Source: Lepus europaeus | Taxonomy: Eukaryota; Chordata; Mammalia; Lagomorpha; Leporidae | Length of the DNA stretch: 64,000 nt | Assembly: GCF_033115175.1 (NCBI RefSeq) | Contig: NC_084834.1 | Location: 114,324,275-114,388,274, forward strand | Direction of reading: 5' to 3' | The notes under the pieces: generated by a model | Told to the model about the DNA's origin: nothing | Database searches by the model: none | What the model saw: the letters and a program-made list of their open reading frames with translations, nothing else | Part shown: positions 24,663-35,821 of the stretch, piece after piece | Layout: each line of letters starts with the position of its first letter | How positions within the stretch are numbered: the first letter of the stretch is position 1 | Program-made: the position numbers and the translations under genes

Positions 24663-26449
24663 AAAAATTAATGGAATGCAGTTAAAAACAATGTACTGTG
24701 GAAAAGTATTGAGTAACTATTTCTACTTAATAAATTTGAGGACTCTCTAAAAGTATTATGTAAGTGAGTGGAAACTTAGAGTTTCACAAGACAGGAAGAT
24801 TGAAGGTCATTCTTGAAATGGAAAGATACATCGTCAAAAAAGGACATATTAATTGTCGAGGGTTGCAGAACACATTTTTGCCATCTCTACCCCAAATCCC
24901 ACAAATATACCCAGTCTGTGACCAAATTAACTTCTATAACATAAAACTACAATGCATATTTTCTGAAAGTGAGTCTATACAAAGAATATTAATATCAGGA
25001 TCCAACTGTTATTTAATGTGAGTTACACTCACAAAACCTTGTTTGAGGTTTTAATGAATCACAGAGATTTAAATTATAAGACTTTGCTTTAGTAAGGCAA
25101 ACTAAGTCATTTGTATCAACTTTCCTACTGAGAGCAACCAGAAACATGAACAAGAGGAAATCTATCTTCTTGAAAGCTCTTAGGAAGCTGAAAATTCAAG
25201 TGAAAAATTGTAGGCTCGAGCCAGAAGAATAAAGGTGCAGAGAATAGAAGCCAGTATTTTTCATACTTGGCCTGATGGCCATATGTAGAATAAACAAAAC
25301 AACAGCAATTTGAATAGCATAATGAGGCCAGCACTAAATCTAAGTCCCACACTTGCCAATATGTGGGAACTTCTGAGTATCCTACACCCCCACACCTTCA
25401 TAAACTTTAGAATAAAGCAAGCAGGGGAAACTGGATGTAGCCACTTCACAGTATGAAAATTTCAAATGAATTCAATTGTTAAAATTAGAAAATTTTGATT
25501 ATCTTTGCCCTACCAACTTTGCAGAAACAAATACTAATCTTCAATGGAGGGATATACTATGTATATTATCCTCAGCCTCAAATATTTCAACAAGCTTATA
25601 TAAATGGACTAACTGTGAGCCAAAAGTAATCAGATCATCATTTTTACAAATGATAAAAACAATAAACAGAAATAATCTCTCAAATGACTAGGACAATGAA
25701 TTGATTAGAAAAATATAAAAATAGCCATTTTTATACTTTATGTTTAAAGAAAAACATGAGTAAGAATTTAAACTGAAATTATAAACAAATATAAAGAACA
25801 GGAAAATAAAATAATATTGAACTAAGTAGCTCAGTGGATTTTTGTGACATTCAATTTACATAGTAAAGAAGGTAGAGAACTATAGAGAAGGCATATTAAA
25901 ATAAAATATGCACAGAAAATATGAAGAAAAACAAAAGTAAGAGAGAAATGGGATAATGTTGAATCTATACTGCAGACATTTTAGTTATAAAGGAAATAGT
26001 TGCAGATGGAATTACATTAAAGGTATAGAAATATCAAATATTCCATACTGATAAATCTGTGGGGAAATTAAGTGAATGTTGATGATTACAAGAGTACTGT
26101 TAATGACTTTTAAGCTTTAAAATATAGAAAGGATTAAAATACATTAAGAAGAGCATAAAATAGGATGAGAACATCATGAGAGTTAACATATTCTAAATCT
26201 TGCTTATATATAAGAAAAAAAATTCCATTTCTGTTAGACTTCAGCAGCTTAAAAACACTTGCAATGATATATATGTTAACTATTATATAAATAATAAATT
26301 ATTTTTTAAGTAATAAGTTTATAAAAGGGAAATGGATCAATAAAATATCAATCTAAAAGAAGGCATAAATAAATAAACATAGAATAGATGAGACAAAGAA
26401 AAATAGATGAGACAAAAGAAAAAAATTAAATTTAGCCTTTTATGTTACA
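24663..26449. other. A-rich unique or very old repeat DNA
   Basis: Strongly A-rich on the plus strand from about 25700. It could be further decayed L1 continuous with the fragment at 26.45 kb, but I cannot align it with confidence. No gene seen. Confidence 0.4.
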
Positions 26450-26700
26450 TTTAAGAGATAAATGAAATATAAAAACAGAACACAAAATTTTAAGTGAATT
26501 TAAAACTTATAAACTCTAACCAAAAGAAAGCTACTCCAGCTCTATCAATATGAGACAAGTATATGTTAAGGTATAAAATTTAACTAGAAGAAAATTCACA
26601 AGAAAGGAGTAATAAGGCATCCTTAAAATACATAAAGCAAACATATCAACAGAGCTACAAGAAAAATAATGAATCTACATATCCTACGTCTCTCAGTAAA
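26450..26700 (+). repeat. Ancient L1 ORF2 fragment (L1M-like), sense
   Basis: Phrases resembling the region between endonuclease and reverse transcriptase of old mammalian L1 are present: CAAAAGAAAGCTACTCCAGC, ATCAATATGAGACAAGTA, TCCTTAAAATACATAAAGC and TATCAACAGAGCTACAAG. There are many stops and indels. Confidence 0.6.
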
Positions 26701-27089
26701 TGATAAAATACATGGAAAAATATGCATTGATTTTCTATTATATGTTTTGTATATACTCTCTATGTATATGCTGACTTTAATACATAGTATTCTTACCCGT
26801 GGGGAGTGAACAAGTTAGCAAATAGTTCTGAACAATACACAAAATAACAACACACTGATGTCCACACATGGATATATAGGACAGCGCATCTGACCTTCAG
26901 CTGCATTTTTGCCACTAATAGCTCATCCCTTTCCTCAAGACTTGCCTTCTGCTACAAAGGAGCCCAGAAGGACATGCTCTGGCCTCCTGCGAACAGTTTA
27001 TGTTCAATAATAATTTCACACAGGGAATAAAAGCTTTGCACTCTTGCTTCAGCATAATGGTCAGAGCCTGGTTCTGTTCTCACCCTGAT
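26701..27089. other. Unique DNA
   Basis: No gene or repeat that I can support. Confidence 0.4.
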
Positions 27090-27205
27090 AACTGATTAAA
27101 GTTTATTTTTGAGTGTGTGTGTGAGGGTGTTTCCTGAAGAGATCAGTGTCTGACTCCACTGGTTAAGTGGAAGGGAGTGAGCATCATCCTATCTGTTGAA
27201 GGTCC

Positions 27206-27230
27206 AAAAAAAAAAAAAAAAAAAAAAAAA
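27206..27230. repeat. Poly(A) tract, 25 bases
   Basis: A pure A run inside the ancient repeat. No retroposon body ends here on either side, so it is probably a local expansion rather than an insertion tail. Confidence 0.9.
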
Positions 27231-27550
27231 GATGGCGGAAAGGCAAATTCACCCACCCTTCTTTAGTGAGGACATCGTGTGATCTCTCCTTCGCTTAGAT
27301 GTGAGCACTTAGGCCTCTTCCCTGGGATTGAGAGTTGCACCATTCTGACCCACGCCCTATCCTTTGGCTTCTGACTGGTATACCATTAACTTTCAGGCTT
27401 TCAGGCTGGGACTAGGACTATACCACTAGCTTCCTGGACACCCAACTTACAGAAGCCAGATCATGGGACCTCTCAGCACCACAGTCAGGCGAGCCAATTG
27501 CTCACAATCTGTCTCTTCCTTTACACTTATCTACATGTGTTCCATATGTT

Positions 27551-27573
27551 TTTGTTGTTGTTGTTGTTGTTGT
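27551..27573. repeat. (GTT)n microsatellite
   Basis: About eight GTT units, TTTGTTGTTG onward. Confidence 0.95.
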
Positions 27574-27640
27574 TTTAGAACCAACAGTGTAGAGCAATTC
27601 ATACTCCAGTGTCCCCTGGCTTTGCACTGAACTTGACTAC

Positions 27641-28473
27641 CTTCTCTAGGACTCATGGACTTACTCTGAGGCTGGTCCCACAAGAGCATGTGTCCATATT
27701 CCTCTCTCTGCTTCTAGAGAATCTGATCTAAAGGTAAGCCCTGGTGTGTCCTACACCATGGAGGAACACAGTAATGAAAAGTCACAGCATAAAACAAAAA
27801 GAAGCAGAGGGAAACTATCTCAGAACACTCTTATTCTGCCTAAAAGATGTTTGCCAGGAATTCTGTTGACCATATATAAAAATAAGCTCACCACCCAGGA
27901 ACTTAGATGATATAAACTGAAGTATCAGCCTCCTGGAGCTTAGAATAAAACAGAGAAAGATGCAGAAGGAAAAATCTATTTGGGGCTTGGTGACGTGCTT
28001 GGCAAATAGAAAATAACCTCTAAATTTCTTAGCAGGGTTTCTAGAGCTTTGAAAACCACAGACTACCACTTTGTCTCCAGTACCACCATTTACTCTTCCC
28101 CATGACACTTCACTATTTGCCAGCTATACTGACACCCGTCATCCCTCACAGGTATTCTAGCGTTCACCATTACATTTGTTCTTCCCGTCACACACATGGC
28201 CTGTAGCCATTACCAATTTCACAAGGAAACTGTTCTCATCTGTAACTGTTTACTTTAGGCATGAAGTATCTCTGACCCGTCCCATCAGCCATGGTGGCCC
28301 TCCTTGCTGCGGCTGTTAATGAACTCTACGGCTGCTACTGCAGTTCTGCAGAAGCCTTCCTGGAGAGTCTGCCTCTACCACTGGACAGCTCCCTGAAAGC
28401 TGGGACCACCCATGTTGTTGACTTTCTGTTGTTGACTTTCTGTTGCATGGCCCATTTCTTACAGATCAAAGGT
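27641..28473. other. Unique DNA
   Basis: Short open frames at 27815-28108 (minus) and 28291-28533 (plus) have no recognised homologue. The second runs into the L1 tail. I see nothing to call a gene. Confidence 0.45.
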
Positions 28474-28701
28474 AAACTGATAGATTTTGTTTTTGTTTTT
28501 GTTTTTTTTTTTGCTTTTTTATCTTTTATTTAATGAGTATAAATTTCCAAAGTACATCTTATGGATTACAATGGCTTCCCCCTCCCATAACTTCCTTCCC
28601 ACCTGCAACCCTCCCCTTTCCCACCCACTCTCCCCTTCCATTCACATCAAGATTCATTTTCAATTCTCTTTATATACAGAAAATCAAACTGATAGATTTT
28701 G
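28474..28701 (-). mobile_element. Short L1 3'-end insertion with 16-bp TSD
   Basis: AAACTGATAGATTTTG is present at 28474-28489 and again at 28686-28701. Between them is about 196 bases of reverse-strand L1 3' end: an interrupted poly(T), TTTATTTAATGAGTATAAAT, the C-rich block and TTCAATTCTCTTTATATACA. It is extreme 5' truncation. Confidence 0.96.
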
Positions 28702-29379
28702 GTTCATGAATATTGTTATAGGCACACGATTGTGAGGGTGGAATCTTGGCATCTTAGTTCAAAGAAACAAAAACTCCCCTGAATAGAGTGAGCTTTTATC
28801 TTGTTAGAAACAACCCTCTCTCAGGTGACTGTTATATACTATTCTGTTAGCAGAGAATGCTCATTGAAGTTTGCATCCATTTGGATCATGATAAAATCAC
28901 AAATGCCTATCTCCATCTTCTTATGCTGACATCATTCTCTACTTTTTTACAATTTTGAAGAATGTAGCTCCCTTGGCTCTTTCCTTTCTTAAATCATATC
29001 TTGTATTAGAGTTAATACAAAGATATTATTCAATAAATAGACCTATTGGGCACCCTGTTTTATGATTCCCTCTGTGCCACCAGGACTACTGTTCTCTTTA
29101 TTCTATCGCAAATTATTTAATGTACCCCACCAAGAACATTCACTGTGCTACTAAGTCAAAATCCATTAACTTTATGATTTTTTAATTTTTCTTCTTCTAT
29201 TTTTCATCCATTCTACATGCATCTATATAATTCCCTAATGAAAGTTCTGGGCGATTTCCTTAGGTTTTCTCTCTTCCTTCTAAGCCACTATTTAACATAC
29301 ATCTATACAAAGAGAGGTAGGTGGAGAGAGAGAAAGGCATTTGAGAATATGATGAACAAGGTATTCCCTCTCTCTTTAT
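28702..29379. other. Unique DNA
   Basis: No gene or repeat that I can support. Confidence 0.4.
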
Positions 29380-29407
29380 TTTTAAGATTATTTATTTATT
29401 TGAAAGT

Positions 29408-29445
<38 letters not shown>

Positions 29446-29480
29446 TTCCATCCACTGGTTCACTCCCCAGATGGCCTATA
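29380..29480 (-). repeat. CSINE 3' fragment with (GA)n
   Basis: Only the tail half remains: TTTTAAGATTATTTATTTATT, a perfect (GA)n at about 29409-29441, then AATCTTCCATCCACTGGTTC up to CCCCAGATGGCC. The tRNA-like head is missing. Confidence 0.85.
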
Positions 29481-30494
29481 TTTCCAGGGCTCCTTTTAAT
29501 AACTCTTGACTTGTAGCATTAGTAGCTCCAAGATTTGGAGCTCACAAGATTTGCAATGAAATGACCTGTGCTGTTGTTTCTTTTAGAAGAGGATTGCCCA
29601 TGACTGATACCTTTCAATTGGGTAATAATGAAGCAGTAATGATCATTGGCTCTTTCTTAAGTAGCACTTAAGAAATCGATTTGTGTATTTTATTTTCTTT
29701 AGACTATGGGCTTTTAAATTTTTCTCTCTAAGTCCTGATCTCTCATGCTCTGACTCGCTTGTTGTAAAATAAACTACTAATGTCTTTTTACTTAAAAGTT
29801 TCATGTATTTAAAGATTTTGTGGGTCTCCATGCTAAATAATAATCATCTCAATTTAATTTAGAAATCATTTCAAAAAGAGCCATAAACAGTATTCTTTCC
29901 CATTAAATATCTCCTTGAATAAGGAAATGAAAGATGAATGATGCAAAATGTGAATTCTAATTTCATCATCACAGGATTAGATACCCATAGGAACCTGGCC
30001 AAATATCCTGGGCTATTTGTATCTTAATTTATCTTCCAAAAGTAGAGACAGTATTGTCTTTCCCTCTCTTCTAGATTTTTGTAAGAATCAATTCACATAG
30101 TGCAAAGAACTTCTTTTGGCAATTACAGCTGATTTTTTAATCAAAATTAGAAGACATTTTAATTGAATTTAAGGTGAAAAATTCCTTACAAACTAAAACA
30201 ATCATTGCGTCTTTCTTAACTGACAGCTGGTTTTTAGAAAAAAAAAGTCACATTATGCCACTTCTAAGCCCCATATGTTTGCCATTCTTTTTTCTCTTAA
30301 AGTTCATCATTATTAGCATTATTAACTTATCTAATGATAGATAACAGGAAAGTGAAAAAAATATAATCAATTTATGTTATGCTGATTCAGTGCTAAACTC
30401 AAACTACATAACTGTGAAACACTACTGGAACTTGAGTGGAGTTTATATAAGTCTTCACATACTTGTTCAAAGCAGCAACAAGTAATATTATGTG
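29481..30494. other. Unique AT-rich DNA
   Basis: No gene or repeat that I can support. Confidence 0.4.
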
Positions 30495-30822
30495 GGGCCA
30501 GCATTGTGCACAGTCTGTTGAGCTACTACCTGTGACTCCTCCTTTCCATATGAGCACAGGTTCCAGTCCCACCTGCTCCACTTCCAACCCAACTCCCTGC
30601 TAATGCACCTGGGAATCAGCAGAGAATGGCCCAAGCTTCAGTACCTACCACCCATGTGGGAGACTGAGATGGAGTTCCCAGCTCTTGGCTTTGGTCTGGT
30701 GTGGACCCAGCCATTGTGGCCATTTGGAGCGAACCAGCAGATGGAATATTCTCTTCTTCTTTGTCTCTCCTTCTCTTTCTGTAACTCTGCCTTTCAAATA
30801 AACAAAATAAAATCATTACAAA
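30495..30822 (+). repeat. CSINE, older subtype
   Basis: It runs in order: head GGGGCCAGCATTGTGCACAG, B-box-like GGTTCCAGTCCCACC, CCATTGTGGCCATTTGGAGC, AACCAGCAGATGGAATATTC, CT-rich tract, and tail CTTTCAAATAAACAAAATAA. Confidence 0.93.
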
Positions 30823-31625
30823 AAAGATATTATATTATCCTTATGTGTTCATTTTTCTCAGTCAATGCTTCCTGCCCTACTATAGCATGTCATTTCTCAA
30901 AGAGGCTTAACAGGGGAAATAATTCTCTCAATCATGTTATCTGAGGAAGAAATTAAGTAAATAGTATTATCACTGACCCTCTATTTACAAAGAAGCTTCA
31001 GAAATGACTATAAATGCTTTGGACAAATTGTAGAACTGGAAATTAAATATTAAAGTACTAATAGTATTGATAAAAATTAGCAGGAATAATATAAATGGAA
31101 AAATTATGCTTCATACTCTTTATTAAGATAAATACAAATACGGGAATGCAAAGTCATAAAATTTGTGGTGAAATAAGAACTCCTTGAGAAGATTTGCATG
31201 AGGACACAGCAGCTGTCCATGATCCCTTTGGCAACCCAGCAAATTCTAAGAGGTAGAAGAGACACCTATCTTGTAGCATGTTTGACAATTATTGTTACAG
31301 ACCTCCACCAGAATTTGCTGTAAAATTGGTGTTTCAGAAACACCAGTTATACTCATCACTTCTGTTAATATTCCACAAATTCCAGACATTTTGGTAGCCA
31401 AATCCCTACCATATTCATGGTCAGGAGCCATTGTGGTTTGAGGCAACCCCATCACTTTAAGGAGCCTTTTCCCCAGGTCTCATACCTTAGCTCATTGCCA
31501 CTTAGCTCCAGTGTCATGGTGACTCCAAAATTGTTGCTTCTTTATTTCGCCTGAGCAACTTCATACAGGCACTATCTCTAAGCAGCTGAAACATTTTCTC
31601 TCCCTCATCAGGATGTGTCAAGGTG
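30823..31625. other. Unique DNA
   Basis: No gene or repeat that I can support. Confidence 0.4.
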
Positions 31626-31629
31626 GCTG

Positions 31630-32135
31630 ATTATTATCAGGTGTCTTAGTTTCCCAGGATGCTGTAACCAGGTGGCTGAAACAGCTGATACTTATTGTCT
31701 CACAGTTCTAAAGACTGGAAGTCCAAATCAAGATGTTGACAGAGCTGTGTTCCGGCCGACTCCCTGGCTCAACAGGCTAATCCTCCACCTTGCGGCGTCG
31801 GCACACCGGGTTCCAGTCCCGGTTGGGGCGCCGGATTCTATCCCGGTTGCCCCTCTTCCAGGCCAGCTCTCTGCTTTGGCCCGGGAAGGCAGTGGAGGAT
31901 GGCCCAAGTCCTTGGGCACTGCACCCCATGGGAGACCAGGAGAAGCACCTGGCTTCGGATCAGCGCCATGAGCCGGCTGCAGCGGCCATTGGAGGGTGAA
32001 CCAACGGCAAAAAGGAAGACTTGTCTCTCTCTCTCTCACTATCCACTCTGCCTGTCCAAAAAAAAAAAAAAAAAAAAAAAACAAACAAACAAACAAAAAC
32101 AAAAAAACAGAGCTGTGTTCCACCAACAACCTGAA
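31630..32135. repeat. Ancient mammalian repeat interrupted by a CSINE
   Basis: TCCCAGGATGCTGTAACCAGG, TTGTCTCACAGTTCTAAAGAC and GGAAGTCCAAATCAAGATG resemble the start of an old mammalian repeat, apparently the same kind as at 57.3 and 58.7 kb. The young CSINE at 31754-32106 sits inside it. I do not assign a family name. Confidence 0.5.
31739..32121 (+). repeat. Young CSINE with 15-bp TSD and long A-rich tail
   Basis: ACAGAGCTGTGTTCC occurs at 31739-31753 and 32107-32121. The element between has a head with A-box-like TGGCTCAACAGG, B box GGTTCCAGTCCCGG, core, and CT tract. The tail is A-rich with CAAA repeats (32057-32106). The perfect TSD and low divergence make it one of the younger insertions. 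Confidence 0.97.
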
Positions 32136-33664
32136 ACATTGAGGTCGGCAGGGGCGGGGCGGGGCAGGGGGGTGGGCCTTGAATCTTTCCTTTCCTTCTT
32201 TCCATTTATATTATTCCTGCTATTTTTTATCAAGACTATTAGTACTTTAATATTTAATTTCCAGCCTAAATAAGCTAAAATTTCGCCACATAACTTACTT
32301 GGGCCAATGAAGGTTAGCAGGTGTGGTACAAGTAGAAAACTAAGCAGAAACTTCACTGGCTTTATTTGGTTGACTCTTGATTTTCTCCCTTCATCCATGA
32401 GATTATGTTTCAGGCAATGCTAGTCAAGGAACAATGAAAAACATGACTTTACTTAACCTTTACCCTGAAGAGAATCCCTATAGATAGACAGATTGGTGTA
32501 CGGCTAAATTTCTGACCCACAACTCTGAGCAACAAAAATAAGTGCGTGTGTTGTAAGCCACTGGATACTGAGATGGTTTGTTTCACAACAGTATGATGAC
32601 AACTGGCCTACACACTTTGCTGACTCAAGATACCTGTCCGATTCATCACTCTCTCCTGCCTAGAATTTCCCTGAGCAATTTTTTATTGTTTCTGATGAAA
32701 ATCATTCCAAGTTTAGTTTATTGAGAAAGCTGTTCAATATTTTTAAAAAGTGTGTTTAAAAAGTGCCATCTACTTAGGAGAACATACTTTTGATACAGTT
32801 TGAATCTATCAAGACTGACTGATCATACATTATGTTGAAATTAACTTCCTAAATGATGGCAAACTAAAGGTTTAAGTCCTGGGGCATGTGTGAAATTATT
32901 TCAGGAGTCACTGATAGATAAGGTAACCATACAATTAATCATGCATTCAGGGACACCTGTGAGAGCAGAGGACATTCTCAATAATTAAACCAAGATCAGA
33001 CATAAGCCAGATTCGTGAGCACACTGGCATAGCTGATCACTACTATAATAGTAAAAATTATTAAAACACATGAGTTTTTCATTTTTTTTCATTTTGCTTT
33101 GTTTTGTTTCTTCTCATTGCCCATGTAGTTACTTAATTTCTTTCTTACAAATATGAGTTAAGGTCTTTACGTTTATAAACTTGCAGGTTATTTGGGGATT
33201 GGAAAGTTTAGTTCAGACAGTTCCCAGGTTACCCGAGTCTGGATAGACTGAATGTTCTTACCGAGAAGACTAGTGAAGAAAATGTTTCAGAAAGAGTTCA
33301 GTGTGTCCAGGAAGCAGATCCATTTCCTGTTGACATTTCTAAGATGAGGTAGTATTGTTTCCTTTACAGTTAGCAAATCTGCACCACATGCCTTTTAACC
33401 TTTATATACCCCAATTATACTCAATATTGTCAGCGTTGATATTCAGATTATTAGAGTGATTGAAATGCCCTGTTTTTCCATTCTGCTCTGCTTGACTAGA
33501 TCCTAAGTGTGGTTCAGGACTCTCAAGAATTCCTGAGGTACTTTTAGGAAATATAAAAAGACAAAGATATTTTCATAACAATACTTCGACATGTCATCTT
33601 TTCGGCATGTTTACATAATGATGGAAAAGCAAAGGTGGGTCTAACTGGAAGGGTCTTAAAAAAC
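32136..33664. other. Unique DNA
   Basis: Apart from a short G-rich run (about 32145-32175), no gene or repeat is supported. Confidence 0.4.
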
Positions 33665-33671
33665 AAAGTAG

Positions 33672-33923
33672 GTAAAGCCAGTGCTATGGCATAGCAGGTA
33701 AGGCCGCTGCCTGAGGTGCTGGCATCCCATATGGGCACCTGTTGAAGTTTAGGCTGCTCCACTTCTGATCCAGCTCTCTGCTATGTTCTGGGGAAGAAGT
33801 GGAAGATGGCCCACGTTGGGCTCCTGCACCTGCATGGGAGACCCGGAAGAAGCTCCTGGCTTCATATTAGCACAGCTCTGCTGGCCATTGAGGCCATTTG
33901 GGGAGTGAATCAGCAGATGGAAG

Positions 33924-33959
<36 letters not shown>

Positions 33960-34023
33960 CTCTCCCCCTCTCTCTCTGCCTCTGCCTCTTTGAAACTCTG
34001 ACTTTCAAATAAATAAATAAATA
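33672..34023 (+). repeat. CSINE, older subtype, with (CT)n and AAAT-rich tail
   Basis: Head AAAGCCAGTGCTATGGCATA, CATCCCATATGGGCACC, CTGATCCAGCTCTCTGCTAT, (CT)n at about 33926-33957, tail CTTTCAAATAAATAAATAAA. Confidence 0.94.
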
Positions 34024-34168
34024 AGGCAGTGACTGAAAATTTCGCTAGTGTCCATTGCAGTCTCCAATACCATGCCCTTACAATGAAAAATATTGCAAAT
34101 TTTCATTAAGGATGTCCTTGTGGTTGAACCAGAAGTACACATGACTTTGTGTCCTAGGACAAAACACA

Positions 34169-34189
34169 ACACACACACACACACACACA
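34169..34189. repeat. (AC)n microsatellite
   Basis: About ten AC units. Confidence 0.95.
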
Positions 34190-34328
34190 TTTTATCTCAC
34201 AGAAAGCTTGTATCAAAATCTCTGCTAGTGCAATTGTTTCAACTATGGCAAGGACTTTTTTACTATGGAACATTGTTATTAAAAAATGACTCACACCCAA
34301 ACCGTGGCTATACAGGGTTGCTTTATTG

Positions 34329-34346
34329 CAGATATTTTCTTTCTTT

Positions 34347-34389
<43 letters not shown>

Positions 34390-34736
34390 GACAGGCAGAG
34401 TGGACAGTGAGAGAGAGAGAGAGAGACAGAGAGAAAGGTCTTCTTTTGCCGTTGGTTCACTCCTCAGTGGCTACTCCGGCCGGCGCACTGTGGCCAGCAC
34501 ACCGCATTGATCTGAAGCCAGGAGCCAGGTGCTTCTCCTGGTCTCCCATGCTGGTGCAGGGCCCAAGCACTTGGGCCATCCTCCACTGCACTCCCAGGCT
34601 ACAGCAGAGAGCTGGCCTGGAAGAGGGGCAACTGGGACAGAATCCGGCGCCCCGACCGGGACTAGAACCCGGTGTGCCGGTGCCGCAGGCGGAGGATTAG
34701 ACTATTGAGCCACCGCGCCAGCCCAGATATTTTCTT
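34329..34736 (-). repeat. Young CSINE with (TTTC)n tail and 13-bp TSD
   Basis: CAGATATTTTCTT is present at 34329-34341 and 34724-34736. The tail on the plus strand is a (TTTC)n microsatellite (34340-34388), followed by CTGACAGGCAGAGTGGACAG, the core, and a head ending CACCGCGCCAGCC. The B box is intact (GGTTCTAGTCCCGG on the minus strand). Confidence 0.96.
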
Positions 34737-34773
34737 AAAAATGAACAAAGTAGGCTTCTCATGTCAAGAAAAG

Positions 34774-35056
34774 CATAGCCCTGGCAACTCATGACTAGAG
34801 CCTAGGGAGATTAATGATGCCATGAACAGGAGTGTCAAATTGTTAAGTCAGCAACAGGAGTCACTGTGTACTTACATCCCATGTGGGATCTGTCCTTAAT
34901 GTGTTGTCTAATGTGCAGTGATGCTATAACTAGTACTGAAACAGTATTTTTACACTTTGTGTTTCTGTGAGGGTACAAACTGATGAGATCTTTACTAATT
35001 ATATACTGAATCGATCTTCTGTATACAAAGATAATTGGAAATGAAAAAAAAAAAAA
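34774..35056 (+). mobile_element. L1 3'UTR fragment cut short at an A tract
   Basis: It starts at about CATAGCCCTGGCAACTCATG and follows the L1 3'UTR through CTTCTGTATACAAAGATAAT, but stops at GGAAATG plus 13 A's (35044-35056). The G-rich block and the usual terminal ATTAAATAAAAGTT are missing. Confidence 0.88.
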
Positions 35057-35434
35057 ACCCTGGTGTTAAATTGGAAATGGCATAGAAAATTAATTAATTT
35101 TTTTAAAAAAATATTATGTAGGATCTCTGTCTTTAATGTGCTGTACACTGTTATTTAGTGCTTTGACTAGTACTCCAACAGTATTTTTTTCACTTTGTGT
35201 TGCTATATGGGGGCAAACTGTTGAAATCTTTACCTAATATATACTAAACTGATCTTCTGTATATAAAGAGAATTGAAAATGAATCTTGATGTGATTGGAA
35301 GGGGAGAGGGAGCAGGAAAGGGGAGGGTTGCAGGTGGGAGGGAAGTTACGGGAGGGGGGAAGCCATTGTAACCCATAAGCTGTACTTTGGAAATTTATAT
35401 TCATTAAATAAAAGTTTAATAAATGAAAAAAAAC
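35057..35434 (+). mobile_element. Second L1 3'UTR copy with an atypical 5' module
   Basis: It begins CCCTGGTGTTAAATTGGAAA, then TGGCATAGAAAATTAATTAA, then joins standard L1 3'UTR at TATGTAGGATCTCTGTC. It ends with the G-rich block and CATTAAATAAAAGTTTAATA. The same module in front of the same L1 position recurs in the copy at 40.67-41.1 kb. Confidence 0.88.
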
Positions 35435-35450
35435 TAATATTTTTTTAAAA

Positions 35451-35821
35451 ATAAAAACGTAGGCCGGCGCTGTGGCTTAACAGGCTAATCCTCCGCCTTG
35501 CGGCACCAGCACACCGGGTTCTAGTCCCGGTTGGGGCACCGGATTCTGTCCCGGTTGCCACTCTTCCAGGCCAGCTCTCTGCTATGGCCCGGGAAAGCAG
35601 TGGAGGATGGCCCAAGTTCTTGGGCCCTGCACCCGCAAGGGGGACCAGGAGAAGCACCTGGCTCCTGACTTCGGATCAGCACGATGCGCCGGCCGCAGCG
35701 GCCATTGGAGGGTGAACCAACGGCAAAAAGGAAGACCTTTCTCTCTGTCTCTCTCTCTCACTATCCACTCTGCCTGTCAAAAAAATAAATCAATAAAATT
35801 AAAAAAAAAATAAAAACATAA
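35451..35821 (+). repeat. Young CSINE, near full length
   Basis: The element at 35462-35810 starts GGCCGGCGCTGTGGCTTAAC and has B box GGTTCTAGTCCCGG, the core, CT tract and an A-rich tail. It is flanked by ATAAAAACGTA (35451-35461) and ATAAAAACATA on the right, a probable TSD with one mismatch. It is the best template in the window for a consensus. Confidence 0.97.

Larger units (their letters stand above)
27090..27640. repeat. Ancient mammalian interspersed repeat, family not named
   Basis: A sequence style shared by a widespread old mammalian repeat is readable. Its landmarks are CATCCTATCTGTTGAAGGTCC, GATGGCGGAAAGGCAAATTC, several CAGGCTTTCAGGCTGGGAC-like units and ATCATGGGACCTCTCAGC with GAGCCAATTGCTCAC. 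It contains a 25-A tract at 27206-27230, where related copies have a short A-rich patch, and (GTT)n at 27551-27573. Confidence 0.55.

Noticed and set aside
31728..32129. 133-codon minus-strand frame with a poly-Phe run
   Set aside because: It is the antisense of a young CSINE and its A tail. The Phe/Lys runs come from the A-rich tail.
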